From positions 1-64,000 of the forward strand of contig NZ_JAHLEL010000006.1 in NCBI RefSeq assembly GCF_020131355.1: a stretch of DNA of 64,000 nt. The letters are read 5' to 3'. This document shows positions 20,048 through 29,092 of the stretch, one piece after another. A program made the translations under genes and the position numbers. Each line of letters begins with the position of its first letter. The first letter of the stretch is position 1. A model generated the notes under the pieces. It did no database searches. It saw only the letters and a list, made by a program, of their open reading frames with translations, and was not told the origin of the DNA. Source of the stretch: Pseudonocardia sp. ICBG1293. GTDB lineage: Bacteria; Actinomycetota; Actinomycetes; Mycobacteriales; Pseudonocardiaceae.

Positions 20048-20908
20048 TCAGGCGGTCGGGTCCGGCGCGGTGACCTCCGCGGTACCGCGGTCCAGCACCA
20101 CCTCGCCGTCGACGGCGGTCCGGAACGCGACCGTGCCGTCGCCGGTGTCCCACACCGAGACGGTGAGGGACTGCCCGGGCACGACCGGCCGGGTGAACCG
20201 GGCGTCCATCGCGACGAGGCGGCGGGCATCGCCGCCGCAGGCGGTACGGACCAGCGCGCGCGTGGTGAACCCGTAGGTGCACATGCCGTGCAGGATCGGC
20301 CGGTCGAACCCGCCCTTGGCGGCGAACTCCGGGTCGCTGTGCAGCGGGTTGCGGTCCCCGGTGAGCCGGTAGAGCAGGGCCTGGCCGGGCGTGGTCCGGT
20401 AGGTCACCTCGTGGTCGGGCGCCCGGTCGGGCGCCGGGCTGGGCGTACTGTCCCCGCGGGCGCCGCCGAAGCCGCCCTCGCCCCCGAGGAACAGCGTCTT
20501 CGTGCTGGTCAGCACCGGTGCGCCCGTGCTCGCGTCGACGGCCTCGGCCTCGGTGCGCACGAGCGCGCCGGACCCCTTGTCCAGGACCTCGGTGACCGTC
20601 GCGGTCACCCGGACCCTGCCCTCCACCGGCAGCGGCCCGACCACCCGGAACGCCTGCTCGGCGTGCACGATGCGCGAGGCGTCCACGTCGCCGAGGTCGA
20701 CCCTCGCGCCCGCGGTGACGATCTCCGCGAACGAGGGCAGCACCGACGTCCGCACGCCCGCGGTGTTCTCCGTGGTCAGCGACAGCTCGGCGGTCGGGTC
20801 CTCACCCCCCGCACCGACGGCGACCGCGTAGAGGAGCACGTCGTCCCGTGCCCACGCGAAGCTGACCGGTTCGCACTGTGTGCCCTCGAGATCGGGCGCC
20901 AGGGGCAT
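20048..20908 (-). CDS. MaoC-type dehydratase (2-enoyl-CoA hydratase 2 family)
   Basis: 286 aa in two hotdog halves. The C-terminal half carries the hydratase-2 motif YRLTGDRNPLHSDPEFAAKGGFDRPILHGMCTYG with the catalytic Asp and His. The N-terminal half starts DDVLLYAVAVGAGGEDP, as in HtdZ/ChsH-type proteins. It hydrates trans-2-enoyl-CoA in fatty acid or sterol side-chain oxidation. The ATG 20908 follows AAGGAGACTCCCC, a good ribosome binding site. It is divergent from rsfS. Confidence 0.9.
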   Translation of the reverse strand: MPLAPDLEGTQCEPVSFAWARDDVLLYAVAVGAGGEDPTAELSLTTENTAGVRTSVLPSFAEIVTAGARVDLGDVDASRIVHAEQAFRVVGPLPVEGRVRVTATVTEVLDKGSGALVRTEAEAVDASTGAPVLTSTKTLFLGGEGGFGGARGDSTPSPAPDRAPDHEVTYRTTPGQALLYRLTGDRNPLHSDPEFAAKGGFDRPILHGMCTYGFTTRALVRTACGGDARRLVAMDARFTRPVVPGQSLTVSVWDTGDGTVAFRTAVDGEVVLDRGTAEVTAPDPTA

Positions 20909-21031
20909 GGGGAGTCTCCTTCGACGATCCACCGTGAGGCGGAAACGTATCCCGCCCGGTGCCCGCCGCCCAAGCCCCCGGTACCCGGCTGACACACTGT
21001 CCAGGTCAATCGTGGTCGTGAAGGGAAGAGT

Positions 21032-21418
21032 GTGGTGACGGCATCACCGGAGGCGGTCGAGCTGGCGAAGGTGGCCGCGGCCGCCGCAGCGGACAAGAAG
21101 GCCGTCGACATCGTCGCGCTCGACGTGTCCGACCAGCTCGCCCTGACCGACTGCTTCGTGCTGGCCTCGGCGGCCAACGAGCGTCAGGTCCAGGCCATCG
21201 TCGACGCGGTCGAGGAGAAGCTGCGCGAGCGTGGCAGCAAGCCGACCCGGCGTGAGGGCGACAACGACAACGGCTGGGTGCTGCTGGACTTCAGCGACAT
21301 CGTCGTGCACGTCATGCACACCGAGCAGCGCGGCTTCTACGGCCTGGACCGGCTCTGGAAGGACTGCCCGGCGATCGAGGTCCCCGACCCCCAGGGCGAC
21401 CCGGACGGCACTGCATGA
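21032..21418 (+). CDS. rsfS: Ribosomal silencing factor RsfS
   Basis: 128 aa. It binds uL14 on the large subunit and blocks 30S joining when translation must slow. Typical features: KAVDIVALDVSDQLALTDCFVLASAANERQVQAIVDAVEE and GWVLLDFSDIVVHVMHTEQRGFYGLDRLW. Two adjacent GTG codons (21032, 21035) can start it, after AAGGGAAGA. It overlaps the next gene by ATGA (21415-21418). nadD, its usual neighbour, is 15 kb upstream. Confidence 0.93.
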   Translation: MVTASPEAVELAKVAAAAAADKKAVDIVALDVSDQLALTDCFVLASAANERQVQAIVDAVEEKLRERGSKPTRREGDNDNGWVLLDFSDIVVHVMHTEQRGFYGLDRLWKDCPAIEVPDPQGDPDGTA

Positions 21419-22035
21419 CGCTGCGCCGGGTCACCCTGCTGCGGCACGGGCAGACCGAGTACAACTCCGTCGGCCGGATGCAGGGCCACCTCGACACCCG
21501 GCTGACCGAGACCGGCCGCGCACAGGCCGCGGCCGTCGCGCCGCGGCTGGCGCAGGAGCGGTTCGACCGGATCATCACCTCGGACCTGTCCCGCGCCCAC
21601 GACACCGCGACCGCGGTGGCCGAGGCCGTCGGCCTGCCGCTGTCGGTGGACAAGCGCCTGCGCGAGACCCATCTCGGTGACTGGCAGGGGCGCACCATCA
21701 CCGAGATCGGCGTCGACGACCCGGGCGCGATCGCCGAGTGGCGCTCCGACCCGCGGTTCGCCCCGCCCGGTGGGGAGTCCCGGGTCGACGTCGTCGTCCG
21801 GTCGCTGCCGGTGGTCGAGGAGCTGGACCTCGAGTACGCCTCCGACCCGGAGGAGCGCTCGGTGCTGCTCGTCGCGCACGGGGGCATGATCGCCGGGCTG
21901 GTGTGCGGGCTGCTCGACCTGCCGCAGTCGTCCTGGCCGGTGATCGGCGGGCTGGGCAACACCCGCTGGGCCGTCGTCGCCCGTCGTGACGACCACCCCC
22001 GCTGGCGCCTGTCGGGATACAACATCGGTGCCTGA
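21415..22035 (+). CDS. gpgP: Histidine phosphatase, glucosyl-3-phosphoglycerate phosphatase-like
   Basis: 206 aa of the histidine phosphatase (phosphoglycerate-mutase-like) family: LLRHGQTEYNS at residues 8-18 with the catalytic His, SDLSRAHDTA, the Glu in RETHLGDWQG and the second His in LLVAHGGMIAG. In mycobacteria the gene in this position (after rsfS, before the SGNH acyltransferase) is gpgP, which dephosphorylates glucosyl-3-phosphoglycerate for methylglucose lipopolysaccharide precursors. The symbol rests on synteny. ATGA overlap with rsfS and an 8-nt overlap with the next gene show a tight operon. Confidence 0.8.
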   Translation: MTLRRVTLLRHGQTEYNSVGRMQGHLDTRLTETGRAQAAAVAPRLAQERFDRIITSDLSRAHDTATAVAEAVGLPLSVDKRLRETHLGDWQGRTITEIGVDDPGAIAEWRSDPRFAPPGGESRVDVVVRSLPVVEELDLEYASDPEERSVLLVAHGGMIAGLVCGLLDLPQSSWPVIGGLGNTRWAVVARRDDHPRWRLSGYNIGA

Positions 22036-22759
22036 CCTGCTGGTCGTCGGCGACTCGCTGGCCTTCCACGGACCCGAGCGGCCCTGCCCGGCCGACGAGC
22101 CGCGGCTGTGGCCCAACATCGCCGCCGCCCGGCTCGGGGGCCGCGCCGAGATCGTCGCCCGGGCCGGGTGGACCGCCCGGCACGCCTGGTCCGCGGTCGC
22201 CGGCGACCCGCGGGTGTGGGCGGCCCTGCCGCGGGTCGGTGCGGTCGTGCTCGGGGTGTCCGGGATGGACTCGCTGCCGTCCCCGCTGCCGACCGCGCTG
22301 CGCGAGCTGATCCCGGTGCTGCGTCCCGCCCCGCTGCGCCACGTCGCCCGCACCGCGTACCGGCGTGCCCAGCCCCGGCTGGCCCCGGCGCTGGCGCGGC
22401 TGCCCGGCGGCGGACCGGCGACGCTGCCGCCCCGTCTGACGGTCGCCTACCTGGAGCGCTGCCGGGCCGGTGTGCACGCGCTGCGGCCCGGACTGCCGGT
22501 GGTGGCGCTGGCCCCGTCGGTGCACCGCGCCGCCGACTACGGTCTCGCCCACCCGCACCGCGCGGCCACCGCCGCCGCCGTCCGCCGCTGGGCGGCCGCG
22601 GCCCCGGCGGTGACGGTGCTCGACGTCGCCGCCCTGGTCGGCGAGCACGTGCTCGGCGGCCACGGCAACCCCGACGGCCTGCACTGGGGCTGGGCCGGGC
22701 ACGCGGCCGTCGGGGAGGCGCTGGCCGGGCTGCTCGCGCCCGCCGGGGGCCGGCCGTGA
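22028..22759 (+). CDS. octT: SGNH hydrolase-fold acyltransferase, OctT-like
   Basis: 243 aa. SGNH block I is LLVVGDSLAFHG; VLGVSGMDSLPSP lies mid-protein, and the Asp-x-x-His pair is DGLHWGWAGH. The mycobacterial protein at the same place in the operon is the diglucosylglycerate octanoyltransferase OctT, which acylates an early precursor of methylglucose lipopolysaccharides. The assignment uses that synteny and block I plus the GDS/DxxH dyad, so the acyl acceptor here is inferred. It starts at GTG 22028 inside the end of the phosphatase gene and overlaps the kinase start as GTGA. Confidence 0.72.
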   Translation: MPDLLVVGDSLAFHGPERPCPADEPRLWPNIAAARLGGRAEIVARAGWTARHAWSAVAGDPRVWAALPRVGAVVLGVSGMDSLPSPLPTALRELIPVLRPAPLRHVARTAYRRAQPRLAPALARLPGGGPATLPPRLTVAYLERCRAGVHALRPGLPVVALAPSVHRAADYGLAHPHRAATAAAVRRWAAAAPAVTVLDVAALVGEHVLGGHGNPDGLHWGWAGHAAVGEALAGLLAPAGGRP

Positions 22760-24198
22760 CCCTGCTCGGCATCGACCTCGGCACCACCTCGGTCAAGGCG
22801 GCGGTGTTCACCGACGCCGGTACCCGGGTCGCCGGGGCCCGCGCCGCGCACGCCACCGCGCGTCCGGCGCCCGGGCACGCCGAGCAGTACCCGGACGACT
22901 GGTGGTCCGGGCTGACCGAGGTGGTCACCGCGCTCGGTCCGGCACTGGCCGGGGTGACCGCCGTCGGGGTGTGCGCCCAGGTGAACACCCACCTGTTCGT
23001 CGACCGCGACGGCGCGCCGGTGTACCCGGCGATCACCTGGCAGGACGGCAGGTGCGGCCCGGTCGCGGCGGCCCTCACCGAGCGGCTCCCACCCGCCGAC
23101 CGGGCCGGGGTGCGCGGCGGTCTCGGTGTCGTCGCCGCCTCGCACGCGGCCGCCCGCGCCGCCTGGCTCGCCGAGCACCGGCCCGACGCGTGGGCGCGCG
23201 CCCGCAGGCTGCTCGCGCCCAAGGACTGGCTGGTCGAGCGGCTCACCGGTACCGCCGTGGCCGATCCGCTGTCCTCGACCGGGCTGCTGGACCCCGACGG
23301 CCGGTACCCGGAGTGGCTCGACCTGCTCGTCCCCGGGCTGCGCGCGATGCCCGCGCCCCTGGCCGACCCGGCGACGGTCGCGGGGGAGACCACCGGCGCC
23401 GGCGCTCTCCCGGCCGGGCTGCCCGTCGCGGTCGGGACGATGGACGCCTGGGCGGCGCTGCTCGGCGGCGGGATCTGCGCACCCGGCGACGCGATCGACA
23501 TCGCGGGGACCTCCGAGGTCCTGGCGCTCGCCGCGACGCCCGGCGGCGGCGCCGACGGGATCGTGACGTTCCCGCCCTGGCGCGGCCTGCACGTGCACGC
23601 CGGACCCACCCAGGCCGGAGGTGACGCCCTGACCTGGGCGTCCGGGGCGCTGGGCCGCACCACGGCGGAGCTGCTGGACCGGGCCGCCGACGCCCGCACC
23701 GGGCAGCTCCTGTCCCTGCCCCAGCTGGCGGGGGAACGCGCCCCGCTGTGGGACCCGGACCTGCGCGGGCACTGGCTCGGGATGGGCTTCGCCACCGGGT
23801 CCGCCGAGCTGGGGCGCGCCGTGCTGGAGGGGGTCGCGCACGCCGCCCGGCACGTCCTGGGCCCGCTGGAGGCCGCCGCGAGCCGCCGCGCCGACACGAT
23901 CGCCGCCTGCGGCGGCGGCGCGGCGAGCGACCTCTGGTGCCAGATCAAGGCCGACGTGCTGGACCGGCCGCTGCGGCGCACGGCCGAACGCGACGCCGGG
24001 GTGCTCGGCGCCGCGATGCTGGCCGCGCTGGCGACCGGCGACGGCGCCTCGGTCGGGGAGCTCGCCGGGCGCATGGTGCGGGTGGACCGGGAGTTCACCC
24101 CCGACCCGGCCGCCCGCGGCCGCCTCGACGACGCGCACGGCCGCTACCTCGCCGCGCAGCGGGCACTGGCACCGCTGTTCCGCCCATCGGCTGGATAG
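22756..24198 (+). CDS. FGGY-family carbohydrate kinase
   Basis: 480 aa. The N-terminal FGGY signature is LLGIDLGTTSVKAAVF, the catalytic Asp region is VGTMDAWAALLGGG, and the C-terminal ATPase half has ACGGGAASDLWCQIKADVLDRPL. These enzymes phosphorylate sugars or polyols (xylulose, glycerol, gluconate). The gene overlaps octT by GTGA and sits inside the gpgP-octT-degV block, where mycobacteria have no kinase. Its substrate may be an intermediate in the same pathway, but nothing in the sequence fixes it. Confidence 0.85.
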   Translation: MTLLGIDLGTTSVKAAVFTDAGTRVAGARAAHATARPAPGHAEQYPDDWWSGLTEVVTALGPALAGVTAVGVCAQVNTHLFVDRDGAPVYPAITWQDGRCGPVAAALTERLPPADRAGVRGGLGVVAASHAAARAAWLAEHRPDAWARARRLLAPKDWLVERLTGTAVADPLSSTGLLDPDGRYPEWLDLLVPGLRAMPAPLADPATVAGETTGAGALPAGLPVAVGTMDAWAALLGGGICAPGDAIDIAGTSEVLALAATPGGGADGIVTFPPWRGLHVHAGPTQAGGDALTWASGALGRTTAELLDRAADARTGQLLSLPQLAGERAPLWDPDLRGHWLGMGFATGSAELGRAVLEGVAHAARHVLGPLEAAASRRADTIAACGGGAASDLWCQIKADVLDRPLRRTAERDAGVLGAAMLAALATGDGASVGELAGRMVRVDREFTPDPAARGRLDDAHGRYLAAQRALAPLFRPSAG

Positions 24199-24207
24199 GG
24201 TCCGGCC

Positions 24208-25062
24208 GTGTCCCCCTCGCCGGTCGCCGTGGTCACCGACTCCACCGCCCACCTGCCGCCCGGCGCAGCGGAAGGTCGGAACGTGCACGTCGTCCCGCTG
24301 GAGGTGCGGCTCGGCGAGCGCACCGCCCGCGACGGCGTCGACGTCTCGGCCGCCGAGCTGATCGCGGCCCTCGCCGACCGCGACCTGACCGTGCAGACCT
24401 CGCGACCGACCCCGGCGGCGTTCGCCGAGCGCTTCACCGCCCTGCTCGACGACGGTGCCCCCGCCGTCGTGGCCGTGCACCTGTCCCGCCGGCTGTCCGG
24501 CACCTGGGACGCGGCCCGGCTCGCCGCGCAGGACGTCGCCCCGGACCGGATCCGGGTCGTCGACTCCGGCGCCATCGCGATGGGCCTGGGCTTCGCCGTA
24601 CTGGCCGCCGCGGAGGCCGCCGGGTCCGGGTCCGGTCCCGACGAGGTCGAGGCGGTGGCCGCTGCCGTCGCCGCGCGGGCGCGTGTGCTGTTCGCGGTGC
24701 AGGACCTGGAACGGCTGCGCCGCGGTGGGCGGATCGGTGCCGCGTCCGCACTGCTGGGCACGGCACTGTCGGTCAAGCCCATCCTGCACCTGCGCGACGG
24801 CCGGATCACGCCGCTGGAGAAGGTGCGGACGACCGCGCGCGCCACCGAACGGCTCGTCGCGCTGGCCGTCGCCGAGGCAGGGCCGTCGGCGCGGCTCGCC
24901 GTGCACCATCTCGGGGCCGCGGCCCGGGCCGAGGACGTCGCGGACCGGCTGCGCGAACAGCTCCCCGATGCCGCCGGGCTGCACGTCTGCGAGGTCGGCG
25001 CCGTGATCGGGGCGCACGCGGGACCGGGGCTGGTGGGCGTCGTGGTGGTGCCGGCGGGCTGA
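24208..25062 (+). CDS. DegV-family fatty acid-binding protein
   Basis: 284 aa. The DegV pattern is visible: AVVTDSTAHLPPG at the start, the VQTSRPTPAAF and VVAVHLSRRLSGTWDAARLAA segments, RIRVVDSGAIAMGLGF and LERLRRGGRIGAASALLGTALSVKPIL. These proteins bind a fatty acid and, in Firmicutes, feed it to a fatty acid kinase. GTG 24208 lies 7 nt after TAGGGT (24195-24200), the leaderless pattern. It follows the kinase by 9 nt. Confidence 0.9.
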   Translation: MSPSPVAVVTDSTAHLPPGAAEGRNVHVVPLEVRLGERTARDGVDVSAAELIAALADRDLTVQTSRPTPAAFAERFTALLDDGAPAVVAVHLSRRLSGTWDAARLAAQDVAPDRIRVVDSGAIAMGLGFAVLAAAEAAGSGSGPDEVEAVAAAVAARARVLFAVQDLERLRRGGRIGAASALLGTALSVKPILHLRDGRITPLEKVRTTARATERLVALAVAEAGPSARLAVHHLGAAARAEDVADRLREQLPDAAGLHVCEVGAVIGAHAGPGLVGVVVVPAG

Positions 25063-25079
25063 CCCGGCCGGGGCCGCCC

Positions 25080-25139
25080 GGTGTCCCCGGGGCCGGTGTC
25101 CCCGGGGCCGGCGTGCCCGGGGCCGGCGTGCCCGGGGGG
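25080..25139. repeat. Four copies of a 15-bp tandem repeat
   Basis: Units GGTGTCCCCGGGGCC (x2) then GGCGTGCCCGGGGCC and a last degenerate copy, in the 258-bp gap between degV and comEA. The core CCCGGGG is self-complementary, so the array can form hairpins and may end degV transcription. I see no gene in the gap. Confidence 0.7.
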
Positions 25140-25320
25140 GTGCGGGACCTCCCGAAACCCCGCCCGCGGGCCGGAGGGCCCCGCCGGTGGGTAGCACGCG
25201 GCGCCGACGGTCCGGGCCCGTCCCAGCCCACCGGGGACCGTCGGTCCCCAACCGGGCAATCGGTCCACAGGGCCGTCACCGGTCGCCCGGCGGGGCTGCG
25301 CCGGACCTAGCGTCGAGTGC

Positions 25321-26633
25321 GTGACCAGGACCGACGCCTCCCTCGACCCGGCCCGGCGGCTGGCCGGGATCGGGACGCGCGGGCAGCCGGACGCAGCGGC
25401 GGCCCGGCTCGACCCGCCGACGGTCCCGCTGCCCGTGCCGTCCCCCGTCCCCGGCCCGCCCCCCGTCCCAGGACCGCCCCCTGTCCCAGGACCGGTCGGG
25501 CAGGGCCCGCCCGCACCCGGGCCCGGCGCCGTCCGAGCTCCCGGGCCGCTCGCTCCCCGTGCCGCCCGGCCGCCCGGTACGGCCGCCCCCACACCCGGGC
25601 CCGGCGCCGCGCACGATGCGCCGGGCGCGCCCCGGCCGGGGGGCCTCGACCCCCGGTATCCCGGGGCGCCGGCGGCCCGGACCGCCCCGGACGCCCCGTC
25701 CGGGGCGTGGGCCCGGAGCGCGGCACCGGACGCCCCGCAGGCCGTGGCACCGGTCTGGACCGCCGATCCCGACCCCGACCACCCCTGGCCCTGCTCGCCC
25801 GGGACGATCCCGCTCCGCCCGCGGAGGCCGCCGACGCGGACGGTCCGCACGGCGGGCGGCCCTCGTGGCTGCGCCGCCGTGCCCAGCGGTGGCTGCCGCC
25901 CTCACTGGCCGGGGCGCGGGTCGACCCGGGGCGGCCCGGTGCGCTGGCCCTGCTGGCGGTGGTGCTCGTCGGCGCGCTCGTCGCCGGGGTCGGGGTCTGG
26001 CTCGACCGGCCCACCGTGCAGCCGGTCGGCGGCCTCCCCGAGGTGACGGTGGTGCCCGGGGAGGCGGTGGCGACCTCGGGGACGGACCCGTCCGCGGGAC
26101 CCGACGGCGGTGCCGCGTCCGCGGCCCCGGTCGCGGCCGCACCGGCCACGGCGGGCCCGCTCGTCGTCAGCGTCGTCGGGCGGGTCGCCCGGCCCGGCCT
26201 GGTCCGTGTCCCCGACGGGGCTCGAGTCGCCGACGCCCTCGACGCCGCGGGCGGGGCGTTGCCCGAGGTCGACCTCAGCGTCCTGAACCTGGCCCGCAGG
26301 CTCGGCGACGGCGAGCAGATCGCGGTCGGTGTCCCACCCGCCGCCGACGCCGCGCCGGTGCTGCCCGCCCCGGGCTCGGAGCCCGCGTCGGGCGCCGAAC
26401 CGGGCGCGGCCGCCGCGCCCGCCCCGCCCGGCGCCCCCGGTGGGAAGATCGACCTGAACACCGCGACCGCGTCGGACCTCGACGCCCTGCCCGGGGTCGG
26501 CCCGGTCACCGCGAAGAAGATCATCGACTGGCGCACCGCCAACGGTCGGTTCAGCCGGGTCGAGCAGCTACGGGAGATCGGCGGCATCGGCGAACGTCGT
26601 TTCGCCCAGCTGCAGGACATGGTGCGGGTGTGA
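25321..26633 (+). pseudogene. comEA: ComEA-type helix-hairpin-helix DNA-binding protein, frameshifted
   Basis: The C-terminal part has the SLBB-like domain (GPLVVSVVGRVARPGLVRVPDGARVADAL) and the helix-hairpin-helix pair KIDLNTATASDLDALPGVGPVTAKKIIDWR, diagnostic of the ComEA DNA receptor for uptake. A membrane helix precedes it (PGALALLAVVLVGALVAGVGVW). The natural N-terminus (VTRTDASLDPARRLAGIG, Pro-rich linker) is in a different frame up to about 25,790. One missing base there joins it to the rest, giving 437 aa exactly. Without that base the frame breaks and no normal start exists for the second part. The stop overlaps comEC as GTGA. Confidence 0.8.
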
Positions 26634-29092
26634 CCCGCACCGGAGCCCGCCGGGCGGACCCGGTGCACGGCGGCCCCGATGACGAGCCCGACGAGCAGCC
26701 GGAGCGGCCCGCCCCACCGGACCTGCGCCTCGTCCCGGCCGCGTCGGCCGCCTGGGCCGCGGTCCTCGCGGGGCTGCTCGGTGGCACCGCGGGCGGCATC
26801 ACCGCCGCCGTCCTCGCGGCGCTCGCCCTGCCCGTCACGCTGCTCCGCGCCCGGACCAGCGCTCGGGCCGCCGCGCCGTCGTCGATCGTGCTCGCCGCGG
26901 CCGGCTGCGCACTCGTCGCGGCCGTCCTGGTCACGTTCCACGCGGCGGCGCTGGCGACACACCCGCTCCGGGCGCCCGCCGACCGCGGCGCAGCCGCCGA
27001 GGTCCGTGTCCGGCTCACCGACGACCCGCGGGTGCTGCGCAGCACCACCGGTGGCGGCGACGAGTCCGGCACCGCCCGGGCGACGGCGCTGGTGCCCACC
27101 GAGCTCGTCACCGCCACCGTCGGCGCGGACCGGGCGACCACCGGCGGGAAGCTCCTGCTCCTGGCCCCGGCGGCGAGCTAGACCGGGCTGCTCCCCGGCC
27201 AGGAGGTCTCCGCCGCCGGGCTGCTCATGCCCGCCCAGCGTCCCGACCTCACGGTCGCGGTGCTGAAGGTCCGTGGCGCGCCGCAGGACGTGACCGCGCC
27301 GCCCTGGTGGCAGACCGGGGCCGGGGCGCTGCGTGACGGGCTGCGCGACGCCGCGGTCTCGGCGTTGCCCGAGGCACCCGCGGGGCTGCTGCCCGGGCTC
27401 GCGATCGGGGACACCCGCGCCCAGCTCGCCGAGACCGAGCAGGACTTCCGCACCGCCGGGCTGGCGCACCTCACCGCCGTCTCGGGGGCCAACGTCGCGA
27501 TCGTGACGGGAGCGGTGCTGCTCCTGCTGCGCCTGTTCCGGACCGACCCGCGGATCGCGGCCGCGGCGGCGATGCTCGCACTGGTCGGGTTCGTGGTGCT
27601 GGCCCGGCCGTCACCGTCGGTGCTGCGGGCGGCGGTCATGGGTGGGGTGGTGCTGATCGCGTTCGCGGCGGGCCGGGCCCGGTCGGCGGTGCCCGCGCTG
27701 GCGGTGGCCGTGCTCGGCCTGCTGCTGGCCGCCCCCGCCCTGGCCGTCGACGCGGGATTCGTGCTGTCGGTCGTCGCCACCGGCGCGCTGGTGCTGCTCG
27801 GTCCGGGATGGACGGCGGCGCTGCGGCGGCGTGGGCTGCCGTCCGGGCCGGCCGAGGCGCTCGTCGTCCCGGTCGCCGCGGCGCTGGCCACCGCACCGGT
27901 GATCGCCGGACTCAACGGCGGGGTCGGGCTGGTCACCGTGGTGGCGAACCTGCTCGCGGCGTCCGCCGTCGCGCCCGCGACGGTGCTGGGTGTGCTCGGG
28001 GCGGTGCTGTCGGCGGTGAGCCCGGCCGCCGCGTGGTGCTGCGCCTGGCTGGCGGGCCCGTTCGTGTGGTGGCTGGTGGTGGTCGGGGACCGGGCCGTGG
28101 CCGTTCCCGGCGCCACCGTGCCGTGGCCCGCGGGCGCAGGCGGCGCTCTGCTGCTCACCGGCCTGCTGCTCGTGCTGCTCGCGATGGGCCGGGTGCCCCG
28201 GCTACGGGCACTGCTGCTGGCCCTGCTGGTCGGGCTGCTCGTCGTCCTGGTCCCGACCCGGTTCGCCCCGCCCGGCTGGCCGCCCGCCGGGTGGCGGATG
28301 GTGGCCTGCGACGTGGGTCAGGGCGATGCGCTGGTCCTCGCCACCGGCACGCCGGGGCACGCCGTACTGGTCGACACCGGACCGACGGACGACGCCGTCG
28401 ACACCTGCCTGGACCGGCTCGGGGTCCGGGTCCTCGAACTCGTGGTGATCACCCATTTCCACGCCGACCACGACGGAGGGCTCGCAGGTGCGCTGCGGGG
28501 CCGCGCCGCGGGCGGTATCGCCGTCGGGCCGGTGCGCGAGCCGGCGTCCGGGCTGCGCGACATCACGCGGCGGGCCGAGGCGGCCGGGGCGCCGGTGGTG
28601 GGGCTGGCCCGCGGGATGGAGATGGGCTGGCCGGAGCTGCGCCTGCAGGTGCTCGGCCCGGTCCATCCCCCCGTGACGGTCGACGGCAGCGACGGGACAG
28701 CGGTCAACGACATCTCGCTGCTGCTGCGCGCGACCACCCCGGCCGCGACGATCCTGCTGACCGGCGACGCCGAGCTCGCCGCCCAGGACGACCTGCTCGG
28801 CTCCGGCGCCGACCTGCGCGCGGACGTGCTCAAGATGCCCCACCACGGCTCGCGCAAGGTGGTCCCGAGGCTGGTCACGGCCGTCGCGCCGCGGGCCGCG
28901 GTGATCAGCGTCGGCAACGGCAACAGCTACCGGCACCCGAACGCCGAGCTGGTGGACGGGCTGCTCCGGGCCGGGATCGTGGTCGCCCGCACCGACCGGT
29001 CCGGTGACCTCGCGCTGACCGGGGACGACCCGGCCGGGCTGACGGTGGTCGCGCGGGGCGACCCCCGTCCGGCGCCCGGCCGGCGGGGCCGG
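26630..29092 (+). pseudogene. comEC: ComEC/Rec2-type DNA-uptake channel with in-frame amber stop and no clear end
   Basis: The start GTG 26630 overlaps the comEA stop. The ComEC competence domain (LPEAPAGLLPGLAIGDTRAQ, LTAVSGANVAIVTG) and the metallo-beta-lactamase-like end (DVGQGDALVLATGTPGHAVLVDTG, HFHADHDGGL, KMPHHGS) are intact. A TAG at 27179-27181 interrupts the frame within the N-terminal region; the reading resumes in the same frame. The C-terminal frame has no stop before 31630: it runs open through the antisense of thrC and into holA, so the natural end is lost; the end given is where thrC begins. ComEC imports single-stranded DNA; a functional protein is unlikely as read. Confidence 0.8.

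Noticed and set aside
21312..25251. Long minus-strand frames opposite gpgP, octT, FGGY and degV
   Set aside because: Arg/Gly/Pro- or Ser/Thr-biased composition and no domain; they are antisense shadows of the real genes.
25321..26633. Programmed -1 frameshifting in comEA
   Set aside because: No slippery heptamer or downstream structure at the junction near 25,790. A simple indel is more likely.
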